From Desulfobacterales bacterium (GTDB lineage: Bacteria > Desulfobacterota > Desulfobacteria > Desulfobacterales > C00003060), in assembly GCA_030616475.1 (NCBI GenBank), contig JAUWXF010000008.1, positions 1-49,324 on the forward strand: a DNA stretch of 49,324 bases. The letters run 5' to 3'. The notes under the pieces are model-generated. The model had not been told where the DNA came from. It searched no databases and saw only the letters and a program-made list of their open reading frames with translations. The position numbers were made by a program, and so were the translations under genes. Shown here piece by piece: positions 8,147-17,330 of this stretch (its first letter is position 1; each line of letters opens with the position of its first letter).

Positions 8147-8796
8147 TTCACTTGCCTCCTGTTGTGCTGAGTGAGAAATTGTCTTGGTTCAGCGTGAATT
8201 GGAGAATCCCGCTTCTAAAATAGGCTACATTTGGCCTCGTGTGTCAAGGCCATTTTGTATTACGAATCTAGCAGCCATAATTTGATAGTATAGGAATTTC
8301 CTTTTTTCTAGCGACGAAGCCGCCCAACTAAACGGCTCGTACCCGCCAGGTAAACCGCTCTTCGATCAGCGACTGAAGCTGAGTTCAAGAGGTATCTGTC
8401 TCTGGGTGAAGTCATCAAAGAAGATCAATCCCCGCTTGCGGAACCATTGGAGGTTCAGTATAAACCGAACCTCCCTACTGCTAACCGATTGCCATTTGTT
8501 CATCTTGACCCAGACCCTACGAGCTTTCTGCGGCGCAAAGCCTGACCTTATTATCATTCTCTGAAACTTCCAAGGATGAGTGCTATTCGATTACATTGTG
8601 AGTTTGGTATGAAAGGATCAGGAGGGAATTCCTGGATACGAGGGTATACTAACCATGTCAGTACCGTAGGGCTGAATGTAGCGCAAATCCGCGCATATAT
8701 TCGTGATCAGCAAAGTCTTGGCAAACAGCCCCTCTCAGAGCCCTGCTCAAGCCTCCAGTTATGCTGGTGGTCATGACTTTGGTAAGAAGCCTGCCA
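8147..8796. other. Intergenic stretch between the DUF362 gene and the giant gene
   Basis: A partial copy of the TATAACTTG element lies at 8276-8323 (cataatttgatagtatagg, then aatttccttttttctagcg). The rest holds no gene that I can support: short open frames near 8366-8557 (minus) and 8576-8776 (plus) have neither ribosome-binding sites nor recognisable sequence. Confidence 0.55.
8276..8323 (+). repeat. Partial TATAACTTG-family element, copy 3
   Basis: This matches the left half of the copy at 37644-37764: TTTGATAGTATAGGAATTTC followed by CTTTTTTCTAGCGACGAAG, against TTGATTGTATAGGAATTTCC and TTTTTTCGAGCGGCGAA there. The right-hand hairpin half is missing. Confidence 0.65.
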
Positions 8797-11700
8797 CTAT
8801 TCCAGTATGCGAAAACCCCGTGGACAAGCCGGAGAGGAACCGGGAATTTCCACTTTGACCGCAAAATCATCATAAAGATCAACTACTGAAATGGTGATAT
8901 CGCCAGCGTCGTCGCTCTGAAGTGTATTCGACTGTACCTCTCCAGTATAGGTATTCCATTTTTCTATACTGTACTCTGTGTTTGGTGACATTTGAACAGT
9001 CACAGTCCCGGACTCAGGAGTAATGGTGTCCGGATTCTCCACCCCCATTACATTGTGCCAGTTATGGAGCTTGTTCTGGATCCAAAGATAGGCTTTGCCC
9101 CGCGAAATGTTTTTTTGTCCCAAAACCCGGATGTTGGAATTCGTGACCGTGGCGGAAAGGTCAACATAGCCGCCCTGATTGATGTCAAGGCTGCTGACAA
9201 ACTGATGAAACGGTGTCGCAATCTGCTGACGGTTGATCAGATTAAAATGCTGGCTCCACCAGTAGTTCGGCACGCTTATCCCGGAGCCGGCGTTCAGTTG
9301 CGCCCAAAGTATGTTGTGATACCAGATCCCGGAATTGGGTTGACGTAAGTGCTCAAAATAACTTTGTTCTGGCTCCCCTATTCCTGTCTCTCCCAAAATA
9401 ACCGGCATGCCAACAGGAGACTCGTAAGTCGTCTGCCCCCAGGAAAGGACCCATTCTGCCATGTCAAGCCCCAGTTCACTATCCTTGGTGTATTCATGCA
9501 GATCAGCGTAATCCACGTCCGGATAATTGGCACGGTCCCCCCAGAAATCGGGCCTCCAGCAGCACCAGAATGAGGTGGTGACCAGATGGGGGTGTGAATC
9601 ATTTTGGTGCATGAACTTTGCTAGATCCTGGGTCTGCCGGTAAACCGCAGGAGCATCAGGACTCGCCTCGTTACATAATTCCCAGGAATGGACCGCAGTG
9701 GAATAACCCCAACGCGCGATCAGGTAGCGCCACCACTGCTGGAGAAGCCATTTGGCCTTGGTTCCATCTTCTTGAAAATAGCCGTCCCCCACGTCCTGGA
9801 ATACTCCCTCACGCGTAAGGTGGTTCGGGACCCAATCGCGTTTGTCCTGAATCACGTACTTGAAGAACACGCCATTCTGTTCGCCTTGTTCGACCTGCCA
9901 GTCGAAGTAGGCTGCCGGACGTTGCTCCACATAGGTATGCATATCTGCTCTGGAGTGCCGGATCAGCTCACCACCATAGGTGCCATCGGCAAAGATCTCC
10001 TTCATGGAGAACTGATCGATATATACCTTGCCGTCACTCACATTGTCCAGGCAGAGGCTCAGGTACTGATTGTCTCCATCCTGGACCGTGGTCGTGTATT
10101 TGACCAACACGGTGTGCCAGCCCCGGTTCTGGCTGATTACAGGAATCATCGACGGGTATGACCTCAGATCTTCCTCTAAAGTTTCAGTCGGAAAGCCGTG
10201 GGTTTTTAACATAAAACCGTAGGGATAACTCGGATCCACCGGTCCGGCAATGTCTCTCGTTTTCAATCTCAGTTTAATCAGATACTCCGTGTTGGCTTTA
10301 AGGTCCGGGTAAAACCCTTCGTCCATCCATAATCCCATCCAGATCCTGTGGCCCTCCGGATAATACATTTCACGAGAAATCTCGTGGGAAGGATAATGCT
10401 CCATGAAAGTCAAGGGGTTATTAAACCCCTCGTTGCCCATGCCGATATCGGTACGCATCCAGCGGGCCCAATTTGAACTGTAAGCGGCTTGCCCAGCCAT
10501 CCAAGGTCGGTCAAAACTGATCCCAGTTCCCTTATAAGCAGAATAGTCTGATCCCCAAGCAGGTCCAATGGGAAAAAAGAGGTCACGATTCATGAATTCG
10601 AAATAGCGCGGATCATCCGGACTGACCTGGATGAAGCCCTGCTTTACGGGCGGCAGGGCCGTGAAATTGCCGGCTGAAATCTCGGTGCTGCCGGATGCAT
10701 CCTGTACGCTTAAAGAGACAGAGTATTCTCCTGTTTCTAAAGTACTGAAGCGAACTACCCAATGTGCCTGATTCGTCTCCTCGTAATGTGTCTGCCCTCC
10801 GGATCCCGTTCGAAGCATTTCCCGGTACAAAAATCCAGGCTGCCGGAGAACCTGTCCGGAGGGTGAAGTAAATATGCCCTCCACCGTGATGCCGATTTGC
10901 GGGGTCACACCAGGCGGTGGCGCTTCGTCGTACTGGAAATACGGATTTTCGGCCACAGTTTCGACATCAAATTGTATTTCAAATTTTTCATACACATTGA
11001 CCGTGGTTTGAGGAATCGAAATATTGGAGATCACCGGTCCTGAAAAAGACCGCGTCACGATGATCCGGTCCGTGCTGACCGCTCCGGCTGAATCCGTAGT
11101 GGTAAGCAAAATCTCGTTTTCCCCCGGCTTCAGGTCAATGGAAACATCGCTCCAGTTCACCGTTTGAGCGGGGGTGATAGAAACTATTCCGGCCTCGTCG
11201 GTGTTGATGTTATCCCAAACCAGGCCCACGATATTACGTCCGGGCAGGGCCACAGCCGTCCCGCTCAGGGAGAGTTGGGAAAGGGCCGTGCTGTAAGTCT
11301 CCTGATCCGTCGGCCCGGTGATTGTCAGCATTGGGTTGGAGTCGCTGTTAACCGTAATGTTCAGACTGCCCGAAGCGGACGCGCCTTCATCGTCCCAAAC
11401 ACTCAGTTGCACGGTGTATGTTCCTTTTTGCCTAAAGGTGTGAGTCGGATTGTCGACGGTGGCAATTGTGCCGTCGCCGAAATCCCATTGGTAGATAGCG
11501 ATAGCGCCATCCGGATCCTCCCCGTTGGCGAAAAACTGGACGGAGAGTGGCGCATCCCCTGAGTCAGTGTTTGAGGATGGACTCACAACCGGAGGGAGAT
11601 TGCCCGTCTTCTCGAATAACGTGAAGTCGTCAAAAACCATGTCCACGGTCTCTTTCGGGCCGAAGACACCGAAATTGAGTTGCACACCGTCGGTGCTTGC

Positions 11701-14700
11701 CGTAAACGTGATGGCCAACTTATGCCATTTATCCCTTTCATACAGGGCGTGGAGATTATTGATGCTGCCCTCGCTCTCCCAATTCTTGTTTGTGACGCCG
11801 ATAGTGTCGTAGCCCCAATCGCTGCCTGAAAAGGCCGTCCATTTAAACCAGCCCGTAAACACATAGGTTTTGCCGGGTTCCACTGTAATCCACCTTTGAA
11901 ACAGGTTTTGGGCTGAAGGTAGATGTGCGCCATAAGTGCCGCTGTGGGCAGCGTCCGTAGAAACATGGGCGTCCGTGACTCCCTGCCACGGAACGATTTG
12001 CCCGCTCTCGAAATCTCCGTTAACGAGTAGATTAGTTACAGCCTGTTGTTCGTTATCAGCCACGGCAATGGTATCCGTGCCCTGTGTCCAGCCGGTAGCG
12101 GAGGCTGTCACGGTGACGCTCTGGGTTCCATCAACCTCGGCATCATCAATAATAGTCAGATCGAAGGTCGCCGATGTACTGCCGGCAGGTATGATCACAC
12201 TGGCCGGCACCGTCACCTCAGTGGTGTCACTTGAGCTGAGCGATACCGTAAGGTCAGAAGCGAGGGTGTCGGGGATCGTCACCGTGCCCTGATCGGCCAA
12301 TGTGCCGACTCCCTCAGTGGTGCTCTCAGGAATGATCACGATGAAGTTGGGTGCTGCCGGCCCGGAATCGGTGCCCAGCAAAGCCACAAGATTCTGCAAT
12401 CTGTAAATATCCCTATGATCATAGTTTTCAAGGGTCCAGGGCAGGTGCGGTGCTAAGTCCTCAAATGTGTCATTAAAGATATAGGCTTTCGCCTGGAAAA
12501 TATCCGAAGCAGCTATTGGTGAAAAGCTATCTTCCTCATGACGGCCCACAGCAACCTGGTGACTATAATCGCCCATATACCACCAGGAATTATACATCTC
12601 AATTGCCTTGATATGATCATCTATATGGTCCGAAAGATTCGTTCTAACTAAATCATTAAGTTCAGTATAAAAAGGATGAAATCCAACTAAATAGTAAGGT
12701 TCATGAATTTCCTTCCTGTTCTCATATGCTACCACAAGACTGCCAGAACGGGTTATCGAGTAGGGCTGACGAAAATCATTGTCTTTATCTAAGTAGCCTC
12801 CTTTCGGCATAGGACTTATGTTTAGGGTGTAGCCCCAATCTTGCCAATCATCATAATTATCACGCTGTAGATCACCAGTATCATACAGACTCCTGACATA
12901 ATTGCCCCAGGTAACTCGTGCAGTGAGCATGGAATTATAGTAAGTAGTAACTTCAGCTTCTGTGGCTGAATCACCGACCTGCTGCGCCATCTGTTGCATC
13001 GCATACATGGCCCCCATTTGCAGATTCGGATTAAATTTACCCGATAACCATTCAGCCCATAGAAAGAATCCGGCATCTGCATCCCAATCAGATTCCACTG
13101 CCCCGTACATTGTATTAACAATAAAACTCCAATTGTTGTTAATCAACTCCCAATCATTGGCCTTCTGGGCATACTTGTAAATCGCATAAATCCTTTCTGC
13201 AATAAGATTCTTATTGTTCCAATACCAGCCTACATAAATCCCATCATTATCACAGGGATCATCTACTTGGCCTGAATCGTAATCTATACAAGCAAAGCGA
13301 TAAGCATAGTAGCTACTATTGAGAATGTAAGTTTCTATTTCATTTCTCAAGTAATTTATTAGGTGAGTCTTTAATGGCTCATCTATATAATCCAAGGTTT
13401 CTGCCAAAGTTCTGATAACTTCTCCCGAATGCCAAAACAGCGTTCTGCTCAAACTTGCTATGTTCTGAGCCCACATCCTAGATACGGGCTCTAAATGGAC
13501 ATCATCATCAACTATACTTTGAATAGCATCATTTAGCATTTGTCTAACTTGTGCCCTGCTTAAAGTCGAAGCAGGCGGTGTACTCAAATCTAAATTCATA
13601 TAATCTTTAGTTGGAGTCGTTTGCTCTGAAGTTAAAGCATATAGGTGCCCCCACATAGTCACAAAAGCATCATCGCCAGAAACGACCAAAGGACTTGTGG
13701 CATCGTTGCCACCTCCAAAAGCAGCTGAGCCTGAACTGCCAAAGCGTGTAAAATGTTTGTGCATTCCTCCAAAAATAGTTCCTGGTAATTCATCTAATTC
13801 TAAAGGTTTTCGATGATTATAAAAAGCATTACCAAAAACATTAGGATTTGTTTGCCCTGAAGTAGTATCATAATAACCAATATCTTCACTTGCAGTCTGA
13901 TAATATTTGCCATTTACCAATGTGCCTCTGCCGACTTCATCCATTCTCAATTTGTGATCTTCTGCATAAGCAACATGCGTATACGCACCAGTTTCCAGAT
14001 TAATTTTCCACAATCTCTCATCATGGTTAAGACCAGACCCCGCACCGCCCGAAGCAGCAAACCAGGCATAGCCTTTATCATCAACAATGGGAGAGTATTC
14101 TCCCCAGTAAGGAATATATAAAGGTGTATAATCAGTGCCTTGCCAAAGGTCTTCTCCCGTATCTGCATCAAAATAGTAAAGTGATCTTCTGCGGGGATAT
14201 TGTTGGTAATAATTCGCCCAGGCATTGATAACCGTTGGACCATCTTTAGGGCCCTCTTCAAGTTCCGACGGTAGATTGGCCTTTTGTTCAGAATAAGCTC
14301 TTCCCGCTTTTCGGGTTACGAACATTACAACTTTCTTCCCGCTTATTCCTTGTCCATAAACTGCATAGGTCCTTTTAGTGAATGCGCCTGCCATTTGGTT
14401 ATTCCATAGAAGAGTCCCATCCGTACGGAAGGCATAAGCAACATTATCACCTGTCGCAAAGAATACGCCCGTCTGTCCTGATCCGATGTCACCCACTGCT
14501 GAGGTACATGAAATGGGACCGCTGGTTGTACTGCTCCAGGCCAAGCTTCCATTAATAGCATTTAGTGCATAAAAGGTTTTATCCAGACTACCAATAAAAA
14601 CAGTACCATCATACACACTGGGTGTTGACATGATCGGACCGCCAGTTTGATAACCCCACTGCTCACTTCCGGTACTTGCATCAAGACAATAAACCTTTCC

Positions 14701-15075
14701 ATCCAACGCACCGAAGACGATGCGAAGCTGTGTATCTACATAGAAAAGCGTCGGAGTATCCGTAATCGGACCGGATGCCGTGAAAACCCATTTGGTCGCT
14801 CCCGTTTCCTTATTCAAAGCATAAAGCTTACCATTCATAATTCCAATAAAGACAGTGTCTCCTACCACCGTTGGTTCCATCTCAACCTCTATCCGTTCAC
14901 CAAAAAATCGTTTCCATTTAAGGTTCAGGTGACCTTCATCCAAAGGCAACTCATCAGGAACAAATGCAGATCTGCTCATAGTCCTGGCACGGGTGGGCCA
15001 GTCAGCAGCGCTTAGGTGGCTGCTGACAAGAGAAAGCAAAACCGTCAGCATGAGAATTTTTCGTAAGTATGCCAT
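8797..15075 (-). CDS. Giant secreted PQQ-propeller / CBM / PKD / GH5-like glycosidase fusion
   Basis: 2092 residues from the ATG at 15073-15075, which has GGAGG 9 bases upstream and a signal peptide (MAYLRKILMLTVLLSLVSSH). Residues about 40-480 form a PQQ-type beta-propeller (GKLYALNKETGATKWVF, GKVYCLDASTGSEQWGYQ). About 500-890 is all-helical and aromatic-rich, like an (alpha/alpha)6 toroid. About 900-1010 is Calx-beta-like. A CBM4/9-like domain (NLLVNGDFESGQIVPWQG) and a PKD domain (YQWDFGDGTIATVDNPTHTF) follow, then an Ig-like domain, a DUF5060-like domain and a clan GH-A glycosidase domain. The likely acid/base is Glu1803 in WELCNEASPD and the likely nucleophile Glu1896 in VILGETGIG, 93 residues apart. 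It probably binds and cleaves a polysaccharide outside the cell; substrate unknown. The 5' half of the gene is visibly more AT-rich than the 3' half. Confidence 0.82.
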   Translation of the reverse strand: MAYLRKILMLTVLLSLVSSHLSAADWPTRARTMSRSAFVPDELPLDEGHLNLKWKRFFGERIEVEMEPTVVGDTVFIGIMNGKLYALNKETGATKWVFTASGPITDTPTLFYVDTQLRIVFGALDGKVYCLDASTGSEQWGYQTGGPIMSTPSVYDGTVFIGSLDKTFYALNAINGSLAWSSTTSGPISCTSAVGDIGSGQTGVFFATGDNVAYAFRTDGTLLWNNQMAGAFTKRTYAVYGQGISGKKVVMFVTRKAGRAYSEQKANLPSELEEGPKDGPTVINAWANYYQQYPRRRSLYYFDADTGEDLWQGTDYTPLYIPYWGEYSPIVDDKGYAWFAASGGAGSGLNHDERLWKINLETGAYTHVAYAEDHKLRMDEVGRGTLVNGKYYQTASEDIGYYDTTSGQTNPNVFGNAFYNHRKPLELDELPGTIFGGMHKHFTRFGSSGSAAFGGGNDATSPLVVSGDDAFVTMWGHLYALTSEQTTPTKDYMNLDLSTPPASTLSRAQVRQMLNDAIQSIVDDDVHLEPVSRMWAQNIASLSRTLFWHSGEVIRTLAETLDYIDEPLKTHLINYLRNEIETYILNSSYYAYRFACIDYDSGQVDDPCDNDGIYVGWYWNNKNLIAERIYAIYKYAQKANDWELINNNWSFIVNTMYGAVESDWDADAGFFLWAEWLSGKFNPNLQMGAMYAMQQMAQQVGDSATEAEVTTYYNSMLTARVTWGNYVRSLYDTGDLQRDNYDDWQDWGYTLNISPMPKGGYLDKDNDFRQPYSITRSGSLVVAYENRKEIHEPYYLVGFHPFYTELNDLVRTNLSDHIDDHIKAIEMYNSWWYMGDYSHQVAVGRHEEDSFSPIAASDIFQAKAYIFNDTFEDLAPHLPWTLENYDHRDIYRLQNLVALLGTDSGPAAPNFIVIIPESTTEGVGTLADQGTVTIPDTLASDLTVSLSSSDTTEVTVPASVIIPAGSTSATFDLTIIDDAEVDGTQSVTVTASATGWTQGTDTIAVADNEQQAVTNLLVNGDFESGQIVPWQGVTDAHVSTDAAHSGTYGAHLPSAQNLFQRWITVEPGKTYVFTGWFKWTAFSGSDWGYDTIGVTNKNWESEGSINNLHALYERDKWHKLAITFTASTDGVQLNFGVFGPKETVDMVFDDFTLFEKTGNLPPVVSPSSNTDSGDAPLSVQFFANGEDPDGAIAIYQWDFGDGTIATVDNPTHTFRQKGTYTVQLSVWDDEGASASGSLNITVNSDSNPMLTITGPTDQETYSTALSQLSLSGTAVALPGRNIVGLVWDNINTDEAGIVSITPAQTVNWSDVSIDLKPGENEILLTTTDSAGAVSTDRIIVTRSFSGPVISNISIPQTTVNVYEKFEIQFDVETVAENPYFQYDEAPPPGVTPQIGITVEGIFTSPSGQVLRQPGFLYREMLRTGSGGQTHYEETNQAHWVVRFSTLETGEYSVSLSVQDASGSTEISAGNFTALPPVKQGFIQVSPDDPRYFEFMNRDLFFPIGPAWGSDYSAYKGTGISFDRPWMAGQAAYSSNWARWMRTDIGMGNEGFNNPLTFMEHYPSHEISREMYYPEGHRIWMGLWMDEGFYPDLKANTEYLIKLRLKTRDIAGPVDPSYPYGFMLKTHGFPTETLEEDLRSYPSMIPVISQNRGWHTVLVKYTTTVQDGDNQYLSLCLDNVSDGKVYIDQFSMKEIFADGTYGGELIRHSRADMHTYVEQRPAAYFDWQVEQGEQNGVFFKYVIQDKRDWVPNHLTREGVFQDVGDGYFQEDGTKAKWLLQQWWRYLIARWGYSTAVHSWELCNEASPDAPAVYRQTQDLAKFMHQNDSHPHLVTTSFWCCWRPDFWGDRANYPDVDYADLHEYTKDSELGLDMAEWVLSWGQTTYESPVGMPVILGETGIGEPEQSYFEHLRQPNSGIWYHNILWAQLNAGSGISVPNYWWSQHFNLINRQQIATPFHQFVSSLDINQGGYVDLSATVTNSNIRVLGQKNISRGKAYLWIQNKLHNWHNVMGVENPDTITPESGTVTVQMSPNTEYSIEKWNTYTGEVQSNTLQSDDAGDITISVVDLYDDFAVKVEIPGSSPACPRGFRILE

Positions 15076-15158
15076 GATAGCTAACCTCCGATTGATTTCA
15101 CGTTGGTGACTTTCCGCCATCATAGTGTCGTGCCTTCATAATCCATGCCAACGGTAAC

Positions 15159-15335
15159 GAGACCTTTGAAAAATGTTTAGTTTTGTTCCAGGCGAAGATT
15201 TAGCGCTGATGCTTCACTGCCTGCAACCGCAGGAATACATTGAGTATTTTGAGGACTAAGATCTGAGCCTGACGCAGGCACGTTAGTGAAGCTTTAGCGC
15301 TAATGGGACAAAAGGGGGCGTTTTTCAAACGTCTC
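15159..15335. mobile_element. MITE-like element, AGACCTTTGAAAAACG family, copy A
   Basis: Imperfect terminal inverted repeats GAGACCTTTGAAAAATG (15159-15175) and CGTTTTTCAAACGTCTC (15319-15335). The interior has a second inverted pair (TTAGCGCTGATGCTTCACT against AGTGAAGCTTTAGCGCTAA), so the whole element can fold into a long hairpin. A second, longer member lies at 45421-45697. It encodes no protein and sits about 80 bases upstream of the giant gene's start. Confidence 0.7.
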
Positions 15336-15540
15336 GGGAACGTACTTGATACTGGATTAGACATTGTCTATGAATTTAAATAGGTTGTGGATGGCCAGTT
15401 GAGTGTAGATCCTAATCCAGATACTTTTGGAGTGTATGCAGAAATTGTAACCGGCTGTGAAAGATTTGTAATCGAAAATGTACGCATTCACCTATCTCTC
15501 TAATTTTACAAGCACTTTGGTGTGATCTCAGGTTTTGGAG

Positions 15541-15708
15541 AAAATCTTGTAACTTCTCAAAAAGTCCGGGCCAATCACTCCTGGATTCCTGCCTTCGCGG
15601 GAATGACGATTGTGCCGATTTCGCCGTCATGCCCGCGTAGGCGGGCATCCAGAAAACTCACAGGATTGTCGACTTGCCCGGACTTATTGAGAAGACACAA
15701 AATCTTGT
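15541..15708. mobile_element. Small inverted-repeat element flanked by 10-bp direct repeats
   Basis: Terminal inverted repeats CTTCTCAAAAAGTCCGGGC (15553-15571) and GCCCGGACTTATTGAGAAG (15676-15694) match at 18 of 19 positions. Outside them the 10-mer AAAATCTTGT occurs in direct orientation at 15541-15550 and 15699-15708, like a target-site duplication or an extended end. Inside are two REP-type hairpins, ATTCCTGCCTTCGCGGGAAT and ATGCCCGCGTAGGCGGGCAT, a type common in many proteobacterial genomes. No transposase is encoded. Confidence 0.7.
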
Positions 15709-15819
15709 GAAGGCAAAGTCGTACACGACGTAAAGGAGAGATTTGGGAAGCGTGACCTAATTGCATGTCGCTCTATGTATTTCTGGCTGAAGGGTATTTC
15801 CTGCACCATGACAAGGGAG

Positions 15820-15995
15820 GTTGAACCGCGACAGCGAGCGCATTCCCCGTAGCTTGCTCTCCGAGGCGTAGGCCTCCGGCTTGTAAAGCCTCCGGCTCGG
15901 AAAGCTCTAGGAGCCGGAGGCTGCGGGGTTAGCGAGCGAATCTAAAAATGGCACACTTCCTTACGGTCGAAGATTCCCTGCAGCTTGCTGCAGGG
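15820..15995. repeat. Nested palindromes, GCAGC-NN-GCTGC family
   Basis: At 15976-15995 CCCTGCAGC-TT-GCTGCAGGG is a perfect hairpin, followed by AGCTTCAATT, as in the 32393-32432 palindrome. At about 15838-15945 a larger imperfect structure is built from GGAGGC/GCCTCC units. Its right end on the minus strand, TTTTAGATTCGCTCGCT, is the same as the flank of the 5091-5128 palindrome. Confidence 0.6.
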
Positions 15996-16639
15996 AGCTT
16001 CAATTTCGGCATTCTTGTATGCAGGTGAGACCAAAGCGACAGATACAAGTTTTCATGATTGTTAGTACATTCTTTGGGCCATTTGTGTATAATATGAGCC
16101 AGTGTTCCCATTTTTTCTCAGACTTTTCTGGTTTTGTCGGAAGGGATTTCCCTACAGAGATTCTTGCCTTTATGGAAAAACAGTTCCATTTAGTTCATCA
16201 GTTTTAAAGTTCGTGCTTTTTGTGGCAGAAAATTCTTTCAGATGCCAGGAAAGTCTTTATCAGAGCAGCTTTGCGACGATGTTGCAGCACGTCCAACTTT
16301 TTCAAACTCATGCTTTTTCGTGCATTGCGGCGTTCGCCTTGAGAAGAGGCGTCATTTCGCCTGCCCAAGGTTAGGAACTATCGTACTGGGGTGTTTTGCG
16401 GCATGCGCCTTGAGAAGAGGCGTGATTAGTTCTTTTTTTGGTTCCGGCCCGTCCGCCTCACTCCGCCCGTCCGCCATCGGCTTCGCCTCAGGCGAATGCC
16501 GGGCGGGCTTGGCAGGAGGGCGGGCTTGTCCAGGTTACGATTGCTCGTAGATTCAAAAAATAACATATATCAAGAATAAAGCTTCGCGTCATCTTGCAAC
16601 AAGAAAAAGTGGCACAAAGTACGATTTTGTAATGCCACT

Positions 16640-17215
16640 GAACATTTTTGATTTTTGTACACATGCCCATTTTCCTTCGCAGCATCACGGTAATCCTACG
16701 GTATCCATAGCGCAGATAGGCATGGATCAGCCGGTAAATGGCTTTCTCCACCTTCTTGTCTGCACACCACAGAGCGCTTCCACTTCTTGGGCCTATATTG
16801 CCTTGCCCTCCACATGCATCAGATGCCTTACTATAAGGACGAGTTTACTTCCTCGGACAGTAACTGCTCGGCTTTTTTCAAAACATCAATCTGCAAAACA
16901 AGCTAGCCAGTCTTCTCACGGTGCGCCTTCAACTCGCCTTCATATGCCGATTCCAGTTTCTTGGGATTCGTCTTCAACCCCTTTTTGTCTTATTCCATGA
17001 AAGTGTCTACCCATTTCTGGATATCGCTCTGCTTCAGATCGTACTCCCTGGCTGCATCCACGATCGTTTTCTGCCCTTTTATAATCTCAAGAAAAAGATC
17101 CATCTTACGCTTCGCACTCCATCTCCCCATCCTTGGATACTTCACAACATTCTTGCTCATAATGAACCCCCTTATTCTAAGACTATACCTCTTATCCCCG
17201 GTACAGTCCATCAGG
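16640..17215 (-). mobile_element. Degenerate IS3-like insertion sequence
   Basis: On the minus strand, 17160-16990 encodes the first part of an IS3-type OrfA with a helix-turn-helix (MGRWSAKRKMDLFLEIIKG, then TIVDAAREYDLKQSDIQKW) and a ribosome-binding site (AAGGGGG). It stops early at TAA. Beyond the stop the frame continues as GLKTNPKKLESAYEGELKAH, then VLQIDVLKKAEQLL, interrupted by further stops. OrfB survives only as a scrap near 16670-16751 (YRLIHAYLRYGYRRITVMLR). The catalytic DDE core is gone, so it is inactive. Its right end probably lies near 17200-17215 (TGTACCGGGGATAAG on the minus strand). Confidence 0.7.
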
Positions 17216-17330
17216 AGGTCAGAATAAGGTGCGGGTTAATGATCGCGCCAATAGAGCGTAAAATTGTCTTGCAGCCATGTTTTTCAATCGCCCACTTATA
17301 ATCCTCGGGGAGGATAACATTATTGAACAT
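17211..17330 (-). pseudogene. Short open frame cut off at the IS3-like element
   Basis: A 39-residue frame (MFNNVILPEDYKWAIEKHGC, then KTILRSIGAIINPHLILTS) starts inside the last codons of the sulfatase-like gene and ends where the IS3-like remnant begins. The sequence looks protein-like but I do not recognise it. It may be the N-terminal stump of a gene interrupted by the insertion, or chance. Confidence 0.3.

Larger units (their letters stand above)
15076..16640. other. Gene-free stretch of small repeats
   Basis: About 1.5 kb upstream of the giant gene carries no gene that I can support. Besides the elements listed separately, a 30-bp repeat (GCGGC, then GCCTTGAGAAGAGGCGT) occurs at 16327-16356 and 16398-16427. 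Each copy has a CGCCT/AGGCG hairpin. A GC-rich inverted-repeat block (TTCGCCTCAGGCGAA at its centre) lies near 16450-16520. Open frames here translate repeats, for example IPAFAGMT and PRRRASR, and are not genes. Confidence 0.7.

Noticed and set aside
15412-15766. Open frames on both strands with IPAFAGMT, PRRRASR and similar sequence
   Set aside because: These are translations of REP-type hairpins, a known cause of false proteins; no ribosome-binding site and they overlap the inverted-repeat element.
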